A model generated the notes under the pieces. It searched no databases, had not been told where the DNA came from, and saw only the letters and a list, made by a program, of their open reading frames with translations. 64,000 nt of DNA from contig NZ_PIPX01000001.1 in assembly GCF_003987225.1 (NCBI RefSeq), forward strand, positions 310,001 to 374,000, written 5' to 3'. The translations under genes and the position numbers were made by a program. Source of the stretch: Pseudidiomarina homiensis. GTDB lineage: Bacteria > Pseudomonadota > Gammaproteobacteria > Enterobacterales > Alteromonadaceae. This document shows positions 26,128 through 34,501 of this stretch, in pieces. The number at the start of each line of letters is the position of its first letter. Position 1 is the stretch's first letter.

Positions 26128-29100
26128 CTAATCTAAGTCTTTGAGCAACTCAGTCAGTGGTTTGGGCTTGGCAAAATAATAGCCTTGCCCATAACCACAT
26201 CCCAACTCTGTTAAACGAATCGCTTGCTCAGCGGTTTCGATACCCTCAGCAACGACATCCATATTCAATTGCCGCGCCATAGCCAAAATACCGCGAACGA
26301 TCGCTTCGTCGCTAGACTTGCTGACAATGTCTTGAATAAACGCACGGTCGATTTTGAGCTTGTTCACAGGAAGCTTTTTCAGATAACTCAAACTTGAAAA
26401 ACCAGTACCAAAGTCATCAATCGACATTGCCACACCAGCGTTACGGAAACGCTCAATCAGTTTAATGGCGTGGTTACTGTCGTCCATTAAGATACTTTCC
26501 GTTAATTCCAGCTCAAGGTTTTCATTGCTTAGCTTGTGAGTTTTGATGGTCTCGATGATTTGCTCGAAAAAGTTAGCACGACTAAATTGTAGCGCTGACA
26601 AATTCACCGAAACACTCATGTGTTCACGCTTCTCCAGTAACAGTTTCAGATCCTGACAGGCTTGTTCGATAGCCCATTCACTAGCCGGAATAATCTGACC
26701 AGTTGCTTCTGCCATTGGAATAAATTCATCCGGGGGGATGAAGCTGCCATCATCCAACTGCCAGCGCATTAATGCTTCGGCACCGACAATTGCGCCGCTT
26801 TGCAGGTCAATGATCGGTTGGTAATACAGTGCTAATTTTTCATTATCTATGGCTTGCTGAAAGTGGTTCCGTAAATGCACATCAACACGCTGGCTGTTTT
26901 CTTCAGAACGCTTAAAAAAGTGCAAGTGATTGCGACCTTGCCGCTTCGCAAACGTCATTGCCGTGTCGGCTTGCTGAATCAAGTCGACCGCCGATTGCCC
27001 TTCGGCACTCTTACAAGCCACGCCGATGCTTGCGGTGAGGTAAAGCTTTTGCTGCCTAATTTTATAGGGTTCAGCGAGCTGTGCCAAAAGCTCTTCGCCC
27101 ATGGCTTCAATGGACTGAAGCGATACGTCCGAAAGGGCCACTACGAATTCGTCGCCACCAAAACGGGCGACAAAGTTAGGCGTCTTGATGGTTTGTTCTA
27201 AGCGCTTGGCAACTTGTTTCAGAACCTCGTCACCCGCGGCCAGCCCCATCGCTTCATTAATCGGCTTAAAGCCATCAAGGTCAATAAATAATACGGCCCA
27301 TTGGCAACTGTCTTTACTCGCCTCAGCGGCTTGCAACACCTTGGCAAAACGTGCTTCGAAAGCATGCCGGTTATAGAGGTTGGTGAGCGCATCGTGCTCG
27401 GCTTGGAACGCCAATTGTTGTTTGTGCTCCATGCGTTCAGTGATGTCTTGGTGAATGCCGATAAAATGGGTGATTTTACCCTCAGTATCGGCAACCGGGG
27501 CGAGCTGTAGTTCATCCCAAAATGCGGTGCCATCTTTACGATAATGCATAACCTCAACAGCACATTCGCGGCGTTCTTTGAGTGCGTAACGCACTTTGCG
27601 AATGATCTCAGGGTCAGTTTTCGGTCCAACTAAGAAGTCACATGACTTGCCCACAATTTCGTTCGCGCTGTAACCCGACATTTTTTGAAAGGCGTCATTG
27701 GTATAAATAATAGGGCTGTTATCTTCACTCGCGTCAGAGATAACAATGCCATTGGTACTTACGTTGATACTACGTTCAAGAATATGGAGCTGTTCGTCCT
27801 TCGCACGAGATGTGGAGACATCTTTCGCAATGCCAAATACGCCAGTGATGTGACCGTTAATTTTAATTGGCAAGTTGGTTATCTGCAGGTACATCATTTC
27901 CGCCTGGTTATTGAAAACCGTAAGCGGGTACTGGCGTGGTTCACCTTGCAGGGTGCGCTGAAAGTTTTCTTCAGCTTTGCTGCGCTCGGCGGGATGGACA
28001 AAGGCACTAAAGTGGTTGCCTAACACGGTGTTCATCTCGGCATTTAAAATGCGTAGCACCGAATCGTTGACGCTGGTCATAATGCCATCTGTGTCGAGCG
28101 AAAAGACCGCGTCTGGGTGGTAGGCAAATAACGACCGATACTGTTGCTCATTAAGCTGCATTTGCACTTGTTGCTCGTGTAAGCGTTCTTGGGTAGTGCG
28201 CAAACGATCGCTATGCTTGCGTAAAATACGGTTTTGCTGCGCCAGCGCCAAAAAGGCGATGGAGAACATGAAACCCAGTAGTGCAAGCGTCATGCGCAGG
28301 TTGGATGCGGTGACGAGATCGTCGAACGCATACAAGCTCACCGAAAGTGCGAGTGGGGCACCATTTGGGATCGTTAGTTGCGCTTGCGCGATCGATAGCT
28401 CGATGCGACTAAAAGGTTTGTCATCGTCAAAACTTAAAACTCGTTCGTCATTAAGTGCGGCGTAAATCTTTAGATAATCAGGTAATAGACGTGTTTCTGG
28501 GCTAATGAGTTTCATTAGGTCGAACACCACTAGCATGTAATAACGCTGTTCGGCCTGTTGACCAGCGGGCACCAAAAGTAAGCCTAAAGGTTCTTTATTT
28601 AGCTTAAATTCATCTTCGGGAATATACATGGTTGTCGCGTCAGGGTCGGAGCCAAGCCAAGCTTGCACGCCCGGATGATTGACATGCTCAAGATAATCAC
28701 GATTGCCGTTGCGGTGTTGTTGCCATTGCGGTACGCCCCGCTGATCAATAATGTGAATGCCCAAATAATGTGGGATGTCACGCAAATAGGTCGATGCATC
28801 AAAACGGGCAAAATCAGAGGTAGGAGAAACTTGTAACTCAGCCCAGCGTTCACGCAATCGGTTGAGTACCTGCAGATTAACTTGGATGGTCTGTTGCCGC
28901 ACTTTTGCGACTTTTTGCACGGTGTCGATGGCTTCGGCGCGAATTTCTTTAATCTGCGTATAACTGAGATAAAACCAAATGGAGCAAATCGTCATTACGA
29001 AGACAAACGTCACCCACGCTGCTGGGTTGCGGTTGAGATCGAATAACAATATACGGTGATTACTCGCCAGTAGTAGTGACACGCCAATTAAGAACATGCT

Positions 29101-29631
29101 CAGCGCAGCTAAGCTGGTCACCGGCGGGTGTGGTCCGAGAAAAGCAAAGCCGTCTTCAAAAAAGTGCAGGCCGATTGCAGCGCTGGCTAACAAGATCAAG
29201 AAAACAGCGAAGGCTCGCATCCAGCGCCGCTGGATTTTTTGTCTTGGGTTCAGTAATAAGGTGACGCCAAGCAGTAAAAACGTGAGTGCTACCGGGGGAT
29301 AGAAATAGGCATCGATGGCGTGCAAAAACTCAAGATAGAAAATGGAGGTCAGTGAGAGGTTCACCAATAAGCTATGCAATGCGGCAAGAATGATGACGAT
29401 GGCAAAAGCGACTTGAATCTTGCGTTTTTTGGCAGCGAGGCCAAATAGCGCAAACGCTACCGCAATGGCAACCACGCCAGAGGTATTCGAGATCACGCGT
29501 TCGAAGGCACTCGCTGGATCGGCATAACTGTTAAGCAACAGGCCTAACAAGCCAAACATAAAAGTGGCACTGATCGTGACAAATAATGTGACGTTCACTA
29601 GAGATAACGCAAGACTACGACGATAGATCAT
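26128..29631 (-). CDS. Membrane PAS-GGDEF-EAL protein (c-di-GMP turnover)
   Basis: A 1167-residue inner-membrane signalling protein. The N-terminus has about seven membrane helices (residues 1-225), then a probable periplasmic sensing region (~235-440), another helix (NLRMTLALLGFMFSIAFLAL), two PAS domains (~495-610 and ~620-735), a GGDEF domain with intact ARFGGDEFVVAL near 822, and an EAL domain with EALMRW near 950, ELTESILMDD, DDFGTGFSSLSYLKKLP and VVAEGIET. Both catalytic motifs look intact, so it may make or degrade c-di-GMP. Signal unknown; it stands alone. Confidence 0.93.
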   Translation of the reverse strand: MIYRRSLALSLVNVTLFVTISATFMFGLLGLLLNSYADPASAFERVISNTSGVVAIAVAFALFGLAAKKRKIQVAFAIVIILAALHSLLVNLSLTSIFYLEFLHAIDAYFYPPVALTFLLLGVTLLLNPRQKIQRRWMRAFAVFLILLASAAIGLHFFEDGFAFLGPHPPVTSLAALSMFLIGVSLLLASNHRILLFDLNRNPAAWVTFVFVMTICSIWFYLSYTQIKEIRAEAIDTVQKVAKVRQQTIQVNLQVLNRLRERWAELQVSPTSDFARFDASTYLRDIPHYLGIHIIDQRGVPQWQQHRNGNRDYLEHVNHPGVQAWLGSDPDATTMYIPEDEFKLNKEPLGLLLVPAGQQAEQRYYMLVVFDLMKLISPETRLLPDYLKIYAALNDERVLSFDDDKPFSRIELSIAQAQLTIPNGAPLALSVSLYAFDDLVTASNLRMTLALLGFMFSIAFLALAQQNRILRKHSDRLRTTQERLHEQQVQMQLNEQQYRSLFAYHPDAVFSLDTDGIMTSVNDSVLRILNAEMNTVLGNHFSAFVHPAERSKAEENFQRTLQGEPRQYPLTVFNNQAEMMYLQITNLPIKINGHITGVFGIAKDVSTSRAKDEQLHILERSINVSTNGIVISDASEDNSPIIYTNDAFQKMSGYSANEIVGKSCDFLVGPKTDPEIIRKVRYALKERRECAVEVMHYRKDGTAFWDELQLAPVADTEGKITHFIGIHQDITERMEHKQQLAFQAEHDALTNLYNRHAFEARFAKVLQAAEASKDSCQWAVLFIDLDGFKPINEAMGLAAGDEVLKQVAKRLEQTIKTPNFVARFGGDEFVVALSDVSLQSIEAMGEELLAQLAEPYKIRQQKLYLTASIGVACKSAEGQSAVDLIQQADTAMTFAKRQGRNHLHFFKRSEENSQRVDVHLRNHFQQAIDNEKLALYYQPIIDLQSGAIVGAEALMRWQLDDGSFIPPDEFIPMAEATGQIIPASEWAIEQACQDLKLLLEKREHMSVSVNLSALQFSRANFFEQIIETIKTHKLSNENLELELTESILMDDSNHAIKLIERFRNAGVAMSIDDFGTGFSSLSYLKKLPVNKLKIDRAFIQDIVSKSSDEAIVRGILAMARQLNMDVVAEGIETAEQAIRLTELGCGYGQGYYFAKPKPLTELLKDLD

Positions 29632-29701
29632 GTTTTTTTGTTATTTTTTTGAGAAATGCATGATAAACCTTACTGCAATATGAGCTAATTCATAGCTGAG
29701 G

Positions 29702-30187
29702 TCAATGCTTACTCTTTACATTACGTAGCATCAGGTAGCGATCCTCACCGGCACCTAAATAATCTGTTTCCGTCGTTTGCAAGGCAAAGCCATATTGTTC
29801 ATAGAGCTTTACTGCTGCTGTATTGGCAGGAGAGACACTTAACCATAACTGTGAAAAACCGAGCTGCTCGACACGGTTTAACCAATGCTGGAGAAGTTGT
29901 TTACCTAATCCCATGCCGCGGTAGCTTTGATCCACAAGTAATGACATTAACCACAGCTGTTGGGAATTTTGTCCCGGTGCGCCTAGGCAATAGCCGGCAA
30001 GGGACGTTTGGTTGGCTGATTTGACCTTGACCACTTGCAGTAAATCGGGCCACTGATGAATGGCTTGATAAAAAAGCGGGGCAGGGTAGCCATCGTGGGG
30101 GTAATAACTGGCTTCTAAACGGCAAAGCGCGGCAACATCATCTGCTGTCGCCGCGCTCAAAGATGACGCTGAGGCCTTAGTTCTCAC
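29702..30187 (-). CDS. GNAT family N-acetyltransferase
   Basis: A 161-residue acetyl-CoA-dependent transferase with the acetyl-CoA loop YRGMGLGKQLLQHWL (motif A) and the C-terminal VSPANTAAVKLYEQYGF (motif B). The substrate is unknown. The start is a GTG at 30187 that overlaps the 3' end of the YceI gene by 11 bases, which suggests translational coupling and co-transcription with it; no ATG is available upstream of motif A without losing conserved sequence. Confidence 0.82.
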   Translation of the reverse strand: MRTKASASSLSAATADDVAALCRLEASYYPHDGYPAPLFYQAIHQWPDLLQVVKVKSANQTSLAGYCLGAPGQNSQQLWLMSLLVDQSYRGMGLGKQLLQHWLNRVEQLGFSQLWLSVSPANTAAVKLYEQYGFALQTTETDYLGAGEDRYLMLRNVKSKH

Positions 30188-30761
30188 GGCTGAACTGCAC
30201 CGTGAACGTTACTGGAATAACGTGGTCAATGGCCTGTAAACCAGCAATTTCTTGCAGCTTGTTAATGCCTGCAACTAACTTAAACTCGCTGGCATTAATC
30301 AACACCGGCTGTGATGTCGTGGCGACAACATGGTCAGCATCTAATTTTGTTACCTGTAACGCGGCATCTACTTCAACAGCTTCACCGGCAATAAAAACCG
30401 TCATCGGAACAACCACGGGTAAGGTACCGGTAGCTGTTTCAATGTCATAGATCTCGGTTGGAATCGTCGCTGTTGCTGTGACCGAGGCGTATTCATCGGC
30501 ATTGAATAAATGCTCAAGCATACGCTCATTGCGAATCGGTATCGCAGTGTCGATGCTTGCCACCGGTACTGTCACTTTCAACTCACCGTCATTCATTTCG
30601 CCGGACAGCTCAGTAAAGCGGTGTATTTCGGCAATAGTGTCATTTTTGACAGAAACGAAATGTAGGGTTGAGCGTTCGCTATCAAGTGTCCAGTCAGCAG
30701 CAAAAACCGACGTGCTCAGCAGCGCGGCTGCCGCAGTAGTTGTTAGGAGTGACTTCAACAT
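30177..30761 (-). CDS. YceI family periplasmic lipid-binding protein
   Basis: A 194-residue exported lipocalin-like protein. The ATG at 30761 follows GGAGGTTTT and opens a signal peptide ending near SVFAA-DW (residue 22). The mature part begins WTLDSERSTLHFVSVKND, the YceI opening, and contains SIDTAIPIRNERMLEHLFNADEYASVTATA. YceI proteins bind isoprenoid-type lipids in a hydrophobic pocket; the ligand here is unknown. It is translationally coupled to the GNAT gene. Confidence 0.9.
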   Translation of the reverse strand: MLKSLLTTTAAAALLSTSVFAADWTLDSERSTLHFVSVKNDTIAEIHRFTELSGEMNDGELKVTVPVASIDTAIPIRNERMLEHLFNADEYASVTATATIPTEIYDIETATGTLPVVVPMTVFIAGEAVEVDAALQVTKLDADHVVATTSQPVLINASEFKLVAGINKLQEIAGLQAIDHVIPVTFTVQFSREN

Positions 30762-30923
30762 AAAACCTCCGTTAGCAATCAATGTAGTAGGTAATACTAG
30801 CATATCCCATTGATTGATCACTTGTATTTATGGGGCGTCACGACCTTTACAAAAAATTATTGTATAAAAATTAATCCTTTTCCGAGTCCACCTCCGTACA
30901 ACTCCACGACGCCAAGAATTTTC

Positions 30924-30952
30924 AAATAGCAAACAGCGGATAGCAAACAACG
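30924..30952. repeat. Intergenic repeat, copy 2 (half element)
   Basis: AAATAGCAAACAGCGGATAG followed by CAAACAACG, the right-arm sequence of the palindromic repeat seen at 7071 and 33230. The left arm and the 20-base core are missing. It lies 34 bases before the fasciclin gene. Confidence 0.65.
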
Positions 30953-30985
30953 CTTTTCGTTTTTTTCACAGCAAGGAGTTCCATA

Positions 30986-31498
30986 ATGTTAAACGTAGCT
31001 TCATCAATTAAATGGCTTGCCGGTGCTTTATTAGTAGCAGCAGTATCAACCACTGCGGTTGCTCATAATCATGGCAAGAAAAAGGACATCGTCGACATCG
31101 CTGCTAGCGATGGCCAGTTCTCAACCTTAGTGACAGCCGTGAAAGCGGCCGGCTTAGTTGATACTTTGAAAGGTGACGGTCCTTTCACTGTGTTCGCACC
31201 GACCAATGACGCTTTTGCAGCGCTACCAGAGGGTACTTTGGATAGCTTGCTGAAGCCGGAAAATAAAGACCAGTTGGTTGCTGTACTCACTTACCATGTG
31301 TTGGGTGACAAAGTTCCTAGCTCAGCCATCGCGGGTAAAGAGTTATCAACCGCGACCGTGCAAGGTGAAGAAGTTGCCATTGACGCAACTGATGGTGTTC
31401 AAGTTGGCGGCGCTAATGTTGTCAAAGCTGACATCATGACAAGCAACGGCGTCATTCATGTCATTGATGCGGTGATCTTGCCGCCGTCAATGCGTTAA
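30986..31498 (+). CDS. Fasciclin (FAS1) domain secreted protein
   Basis: A 170-residue exported protein with a signal peptide (cleavage near STTAVA-HN, residue 26) and one FAS1 domain: [20 protein letters not shown], then [20 protein letters not shown], a YHVL segment, and the terminal [17 protein letters not shown]1 domains mediate adhesion or matrix binding. AAGGAG precedes the ATG. A terminator follows, so it is monocistronic. Confidence 0.92.
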   Translation: MLNVASSIKWLAGALLVAAVSTTAVAHNHGKKKDIVDIAASDGQFSTLVTAVKAAGLVDTLKGDGPFTVFAPTNDAFAALPEGTLDSLLKPENKDQLVAVLTYHVLGDKVPSSAIAGKELSTATVQGEEVAIDATDGVQVGGANVVKADIMTSNGVIHVIDAVILPPSMR

Positions 31499-31530
31499 CC
31501 TGTTGTTCTCCCTAAGTAGGTAAGTTGTAG

Positions 31531-31553
31531 GCCCCGCTTTGCGGGGCTTTTTT
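31531..31553 (+). terminator. Rho-independent terminator of the fasciclin gene
   Basis: GCCCCGC, loop TTT, GCGGGGC, then six T residues: a textbook intrinsic terminator 32 bases past the stop codon. Confidence 0.92.
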
Positions 31554-31559
31554 ATGGTT

Positions 31560-31567
31560 TGTCGACA
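31560..31567. promoter_or_regulatory. Candidate PrpR (GntR) operator 1
   Basis: TGTCGACA palindrome, in the larger context TTTGTCGACAAT, just upstream of the prp promoter. FadR-subfamily GntR regulators bind GT..AC-centred palindromes. An identical 8-mer lies at 31634. Confidence 0.5.
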
Positions 31568-31585
31568 ATCCATTGCTCTTGGTGA

Positions 31586-31614
31586 TTGAAATTAGCTCAT
31601 AAACCCATTAAAAT
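31586..31614 (+). promoter_or_regulatory. Sigma-70 promoter of the prp operon
   Basis: TTGAAA (31586-31591), 17-base spacer, TAAAAT (31609-31614): a strong match. It lies between two TGTCGACA palindromes and 35 bases before the regulator's ATG. Confidence 0.7.
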
Positions 31615-31633
31615 GCGCTTCTCTTTTGGAAAC

Positions 31634-31641
31634 TGTCGACA
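31634..31641. promoter_or_regulatory. Candidate PrpR (GntR) operator 2
   Basis: Second perfect TGTCGACA, 74 bases from the first and 8 bases before the regulator's ATG. Its position downstream of the -10 box fits repression of the prp operon. Confidence 0.5.
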
Positions 31642-31648
31642 TATCTGT

Positions 31649-32350
31649 ATGACTGAGCATCCTAGTTTACTACGCCAAGCGATCACAGCATCAGACCGCG
31701 TGCTGTATGAAATCCAACGTGCCATTGTCGAGGGTACGATTCCAGCAGGCAGTAAAATTAGTGAGCCTGAGCTTGCTCGCCGTTTTGACGTTAGTCGCGC
31801 GCCACTGCGCGAGGCGTTAGCACGACTGGAAAGGTGTCATCTTATTGAGCGTATTCCGAATGCCGGCGCGCGAGTGGTAACGTTAACTCCCCAAGGTCTC
31901 ATTTCGCTCTACCAAATTCGCGAAGAACTTGAAGGTTTGGCCTGCCGCTTAGCGGCTGAGCAAATGCCTGAGACTGAAATTGACGAGCTCGCAGGGTTAC
32001 TCGATCAGCACCTAAGTACTCAGCGGGTACGCGAGGGTGAGAGTTACTATCAAGAAGCGGGCGATCTCGACTTTCATTACCGTGTCATTTTAGGCAGTAA
32101 AAATCCCTACCTGATTAATATGCTTTGTGACGAGCTGTATTACTTAGTGCGCATGTATCGCGTGCAAATGGGCATGAACGGGCCACGTGTATCGCGTGCG
32201 TTCGATGAGCACAAAGCTATTCTAAACGCCATCGCTAACCGCGATGGCGAACTTGCCGATTTATTGATGCGTCGGCACATCGCGGCTTCGCGCCGCAATA
32301 TTGAAAAACAGTTAAACGAATTGCAACCAGCCAAAAAGGAACCCGCATGA
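31649..32350 (+). CDS. GntR family (FadR subfamily) regulator of the prp operon
   Basis: A 233-residue regulator with an N-terminal winged helix (about 10-75; [32 protein letters not shown]) and a C-terminal all-helical FCD ligand domain with the metal-ligand histidines in FHYRVILGS and [11 protein letters not shown]. It is first in the methylcitrate operon and its TGA overlaps the prpB ATG by 4 bases. In many marine Gammaproteobacteria a GntR-type PrpR replaces the sigma-54 activator of enterics. The ATG at 31649 was chosen because a further upstream start would sit on the promoter. Confidence 0.88.
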   Translation: MTEHPSLLRQAITASDRVLYEIQRAIVEGTIPAGSKISEPELARRFDVSRAPLREALARLERCHLIERIPNAGARVVTLTPQGLISLYQIREELEGLACRLAAEQMPETEIDELAGLLDQHLSTQRVREGESYYQEAGDLDFHYRVILGSKNPYLINMLCDELYYLVRMYRVQMGMNGPRVSRAFDEHKAILNAIANRDGELADLLMRRHIAASRRNIEKQLNELQPAKKEPA

Positions 32351-33225
32351 GCCAGATACCAAGTGCAGGCGCTAAACTGCGTCAAGCAATCAAAGACGAA
32401 CATCCACTGCAAATCGTCGGCACCATTAACGCCTATACGGCGATGATGGCCGAAAAAGTAGGGCATAAAGCGCTTTACTTGTCAGGCGCTGGCGTTGCCA
32501 ATGCTTCATTCGGCTTACCCGATCTTGGCATGACGTCGTTAAACGATGTGTGTGAAGATATTCGTCGTATTACTGGGGCGAGTGACTTACCTTTGTTGGT
32601 TGATGCCGATACGGGGTGGGGCGGAGCCTTCAATATTGCGCGTACCGTGAAAGAAATGACGCGTGCGGGCGCTGCCGGCTTCCATATTGAAGACCAAGTT
32701 GCGCAAAAGCGCTGTGGCCATCGGCCAAACAAAGAAATTGTTACCCAAGCAGAAATGGTTGATCGGGTAAAAGCCGCGGTTGACGCACGTATTGACGACC
32801 AGTTCTTAATTATGGCGCGTACCGACGCTTTACAACAAGAAGGCTTAGAAGCCGCAATTGAGCGTGCTCAGGCCTGCGTAGACGCTGGTGCCGATGCTAT
32901 TTTTGCCGAAGCTGTACACACCCTTGAACAGTATCAAGCGTTCACCAACGCGCTGAACGTGCCGGTTCTTGCTAACATTACGGAATTTGGCGCCACGCCC
33001 TTATTCAATAAACAAGAACTTGCCGAAGTCGGTGTTGAAATGGTGCTGTATCCACTAAGTGCCTTCCGCGCCATGAACAAAGCAGCATTAAATGTCTATG
33101 AAAGCATTCTCGCGAATGGCGACCAAAAAGCGGTCGTTGATGACATGCAAACGCGTGCGGAGTTGTACGATTTCTTGAATTATCACGCATTCGAGCAAAA
33201 ACTCGATCAGTTATTTAAAAAATAA
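32347..33225 (+). CDS. prpB: 2-methylisocitrate lyase
   Basis: Splits 2-methylisocitrate into pyruvate and succinate, the last step of the methylcitrate cycle. The 292-residue TIM-barrel protein has the catalytic-cysteine loop [13 protein letters not shown] and the metal-binding [12 protein letters not shown] and MARTDAL segments. Coupled by ATGA to the GntR regulator. A palindromic repeat occupies the 140-base gap to prpC. Confidence 0.95.
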   Translation: MSQIPSAGAKLRQAIKDEHPLQIVGTINAYTAMMAEKVGHKALYLSGAGVANASFGLPDLGMTSLNDVCEDIRRITGASDLPLLVDADTGWGGAFNIARTVKEMTRAGAAGFHIEDQVAQKRCGHRPNKEIVTQAEMVDRVKAAVDARIDDQFLIMARTDALQQEGLEAAIERAQACVDAGADAIFAEAVHTLEQYQAFTNALNVPVLANITEFGATPLFNKQELAEVGVEMVLYPLSAFRAMNKAALNVYESILANGDQKAVVDDMQTRAELYDFLNYHAFEQKLDQLFKK

Positions 33226-33229
33226 AACC

Positions 33230-33348
33230 GCTGTTAGCTGTTCGCTGTTTGCACGCTCACTGCGTTCGCTCTTTGTTTAAGATCTAAACAAACAGCGAAC
33301 AGCAAATAGCAAACAGCGCCTTTCACGAACAGCGAGCATCGAACAACG
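33230..33348. repeat. Intergenic palindromic repeat, copy 3, inside the prp operon
   Basis: Left arm GCTGTTAGCTGTTCGCTGTTTG (33230-33251; 22 bases) pairs with the right arm at 33289-33310 with two mismatches. The core has the same 20-mer GCACGCTCACTGCGTTCGCT as copy 1. Degenerate extra units (AACAGCGAGCATCGAACAAC) continue to 33348. It fills the prpB-prpC gap. Confidence 0.8.
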
Positions 33349-33365
33349 ATTTTAAGGAGTTAATT

Positions 33366-34490
33366 ATGGTTGATAAAAAATTAAGTGGCGCAGGTTTGCG
33401 CGGACAAGTAGCTGGTGAAACCAAACTATGTACCGTTGGTAAAAGCGGCTCGGGTTTAACTTACTACGGTTACGACATCAAAGAGCTGGCCGAAAAAGTT
33501 AGCTTTGAAGAAGTGGCGTATTTGCTAGCGCATGGCGAGTTACCAAAAGCTGATGACTTGGCAGCCTACAAAGGTCGTTTGGCGAAGTTACGTGGTTTAC
33601 CACAAGAATTGAAAGACGTGCTTGAGCGTATTCCTGCTGATGCGCACCCAATGGATGTGATGCGTACCGGTTGTTCTTTCTTGGGTAACATTGAGCCGGA
33701 AGAAGACTTTAGCCAAGCGGACGACAAAATTGAGCGTTTGTTAGCAGCGTTCCCAAGCATCTTATTGTATTGGTATCACTTCAGCCACAACGGTAAACGT
33801 ATTGAAACTGTGACTGATGCTGACTCTATTGGTGCGCACTTCTTGGAGTTATTGCACGGTGAGAAGCCTACTCAGCTGCACGCTGACGTGATGAATACTT
33901 CACTGATTCTGTATGCAGAGCACGAATTTAATGCTTCGACGTTCACAGCGCGTGTTTGTGCGTCGACGTTGTCTGACATTTTCTCTTGTGTAACAGGCGC
34001 TATCGGTTCACTGCGTGGTCCATTGCACGGCGGTGCGAACGAAGCTGCGATGGAACTGATTGAAGACATGAAAGACGCGGATGACGCTGAGCAAACCTTG
34101 ATGGGCATGCTGGAGCGTAAAGAGAAAATCATGGGCTTCGGTCATGCGGTCTATCGTGAATTCGATCCACGTAACGACATTATCAAAGCGTGGTCAGAAA
34201 AGCTGGCGAAAGAAAACGGCGATACCCGTTTGTACGACGTCTCTGTACGTTGCGAAGACGTCATGTGGCGCGAGAAGAAATTGTTCCCAAATGCGGACTT
34301 TTTCCACGCTTCTGCTTATCACTTTATGGGCATTCCAACCAAGCTGTTCACGCCAATTTTCGTGATGTCACGCGTTACCGGTTGGACTGCACACGTGAAA
34401 GAGCAACGTGCCAATAACCGTATTATTCGTCCAAGTGCTGACTATATTGGTCCAGAGCCACGTCCAGTACCAACACTGAACGAACGCTAA
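33366..34490 (+). CDS. prpC: 2-methylcitrate synthase
   Basis: Condenses propionyl-CoA with oxaloacetate. The 374-residue citrate-synthase-fold protein has the catalytic histidines in SLRGPLHGGANEAAM and GFGHAVYREFDPRN and the aspartate region near the C-terminus (HASAYHFMGIPTKLFTPIF). Short length and KLSGAGLRGQVAGETKLCTVGKSGSGLTY-type start are those of methylcitrate rather than TCA citrate synthase. AAGGAG before the ATG. Confidence 0.95.
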   Translation: MVDKKLSGAGLRGQVAGETKLCTVGKSGSGLTYYGYDIKELAEKVSFEEVAYLLAHGELPKADDLAAYKGRLAKLRGLPQELKDVLERIPADAHPMDVMRTGCSFLGNIEPEEDFSQADDKIERLLAAFPSILLYWYHFSHNGKRIETVTDADSIGAHFLELLHGEKPTQLHADVMNTSLILYAEHEFNASTFTARVCASTLSDIFSCVTGAIGSLRGPLHGGANEAAMELIEDMKDADDAEQTLMGMLERKEKIMGFGHAVYREFDPRNDIIKAWSEKLAKENGDTRLYDVSVRCEDVMWREKKLFPNADFFHASAYHFMGIPTKLFTPIFVMSRVTGWTAHVKEQRANNRIIRPSADYIGPEPRPVPTLNER

Positions 34491-34501
34491 GGAGCTGTTG
34501 G

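Noticed and set aside
30840-30870. TTTACA and TATAAA before the fasciclin gene as a promoter
   Set aside because: Spacing of 11 bases is not functional for sigma-70.
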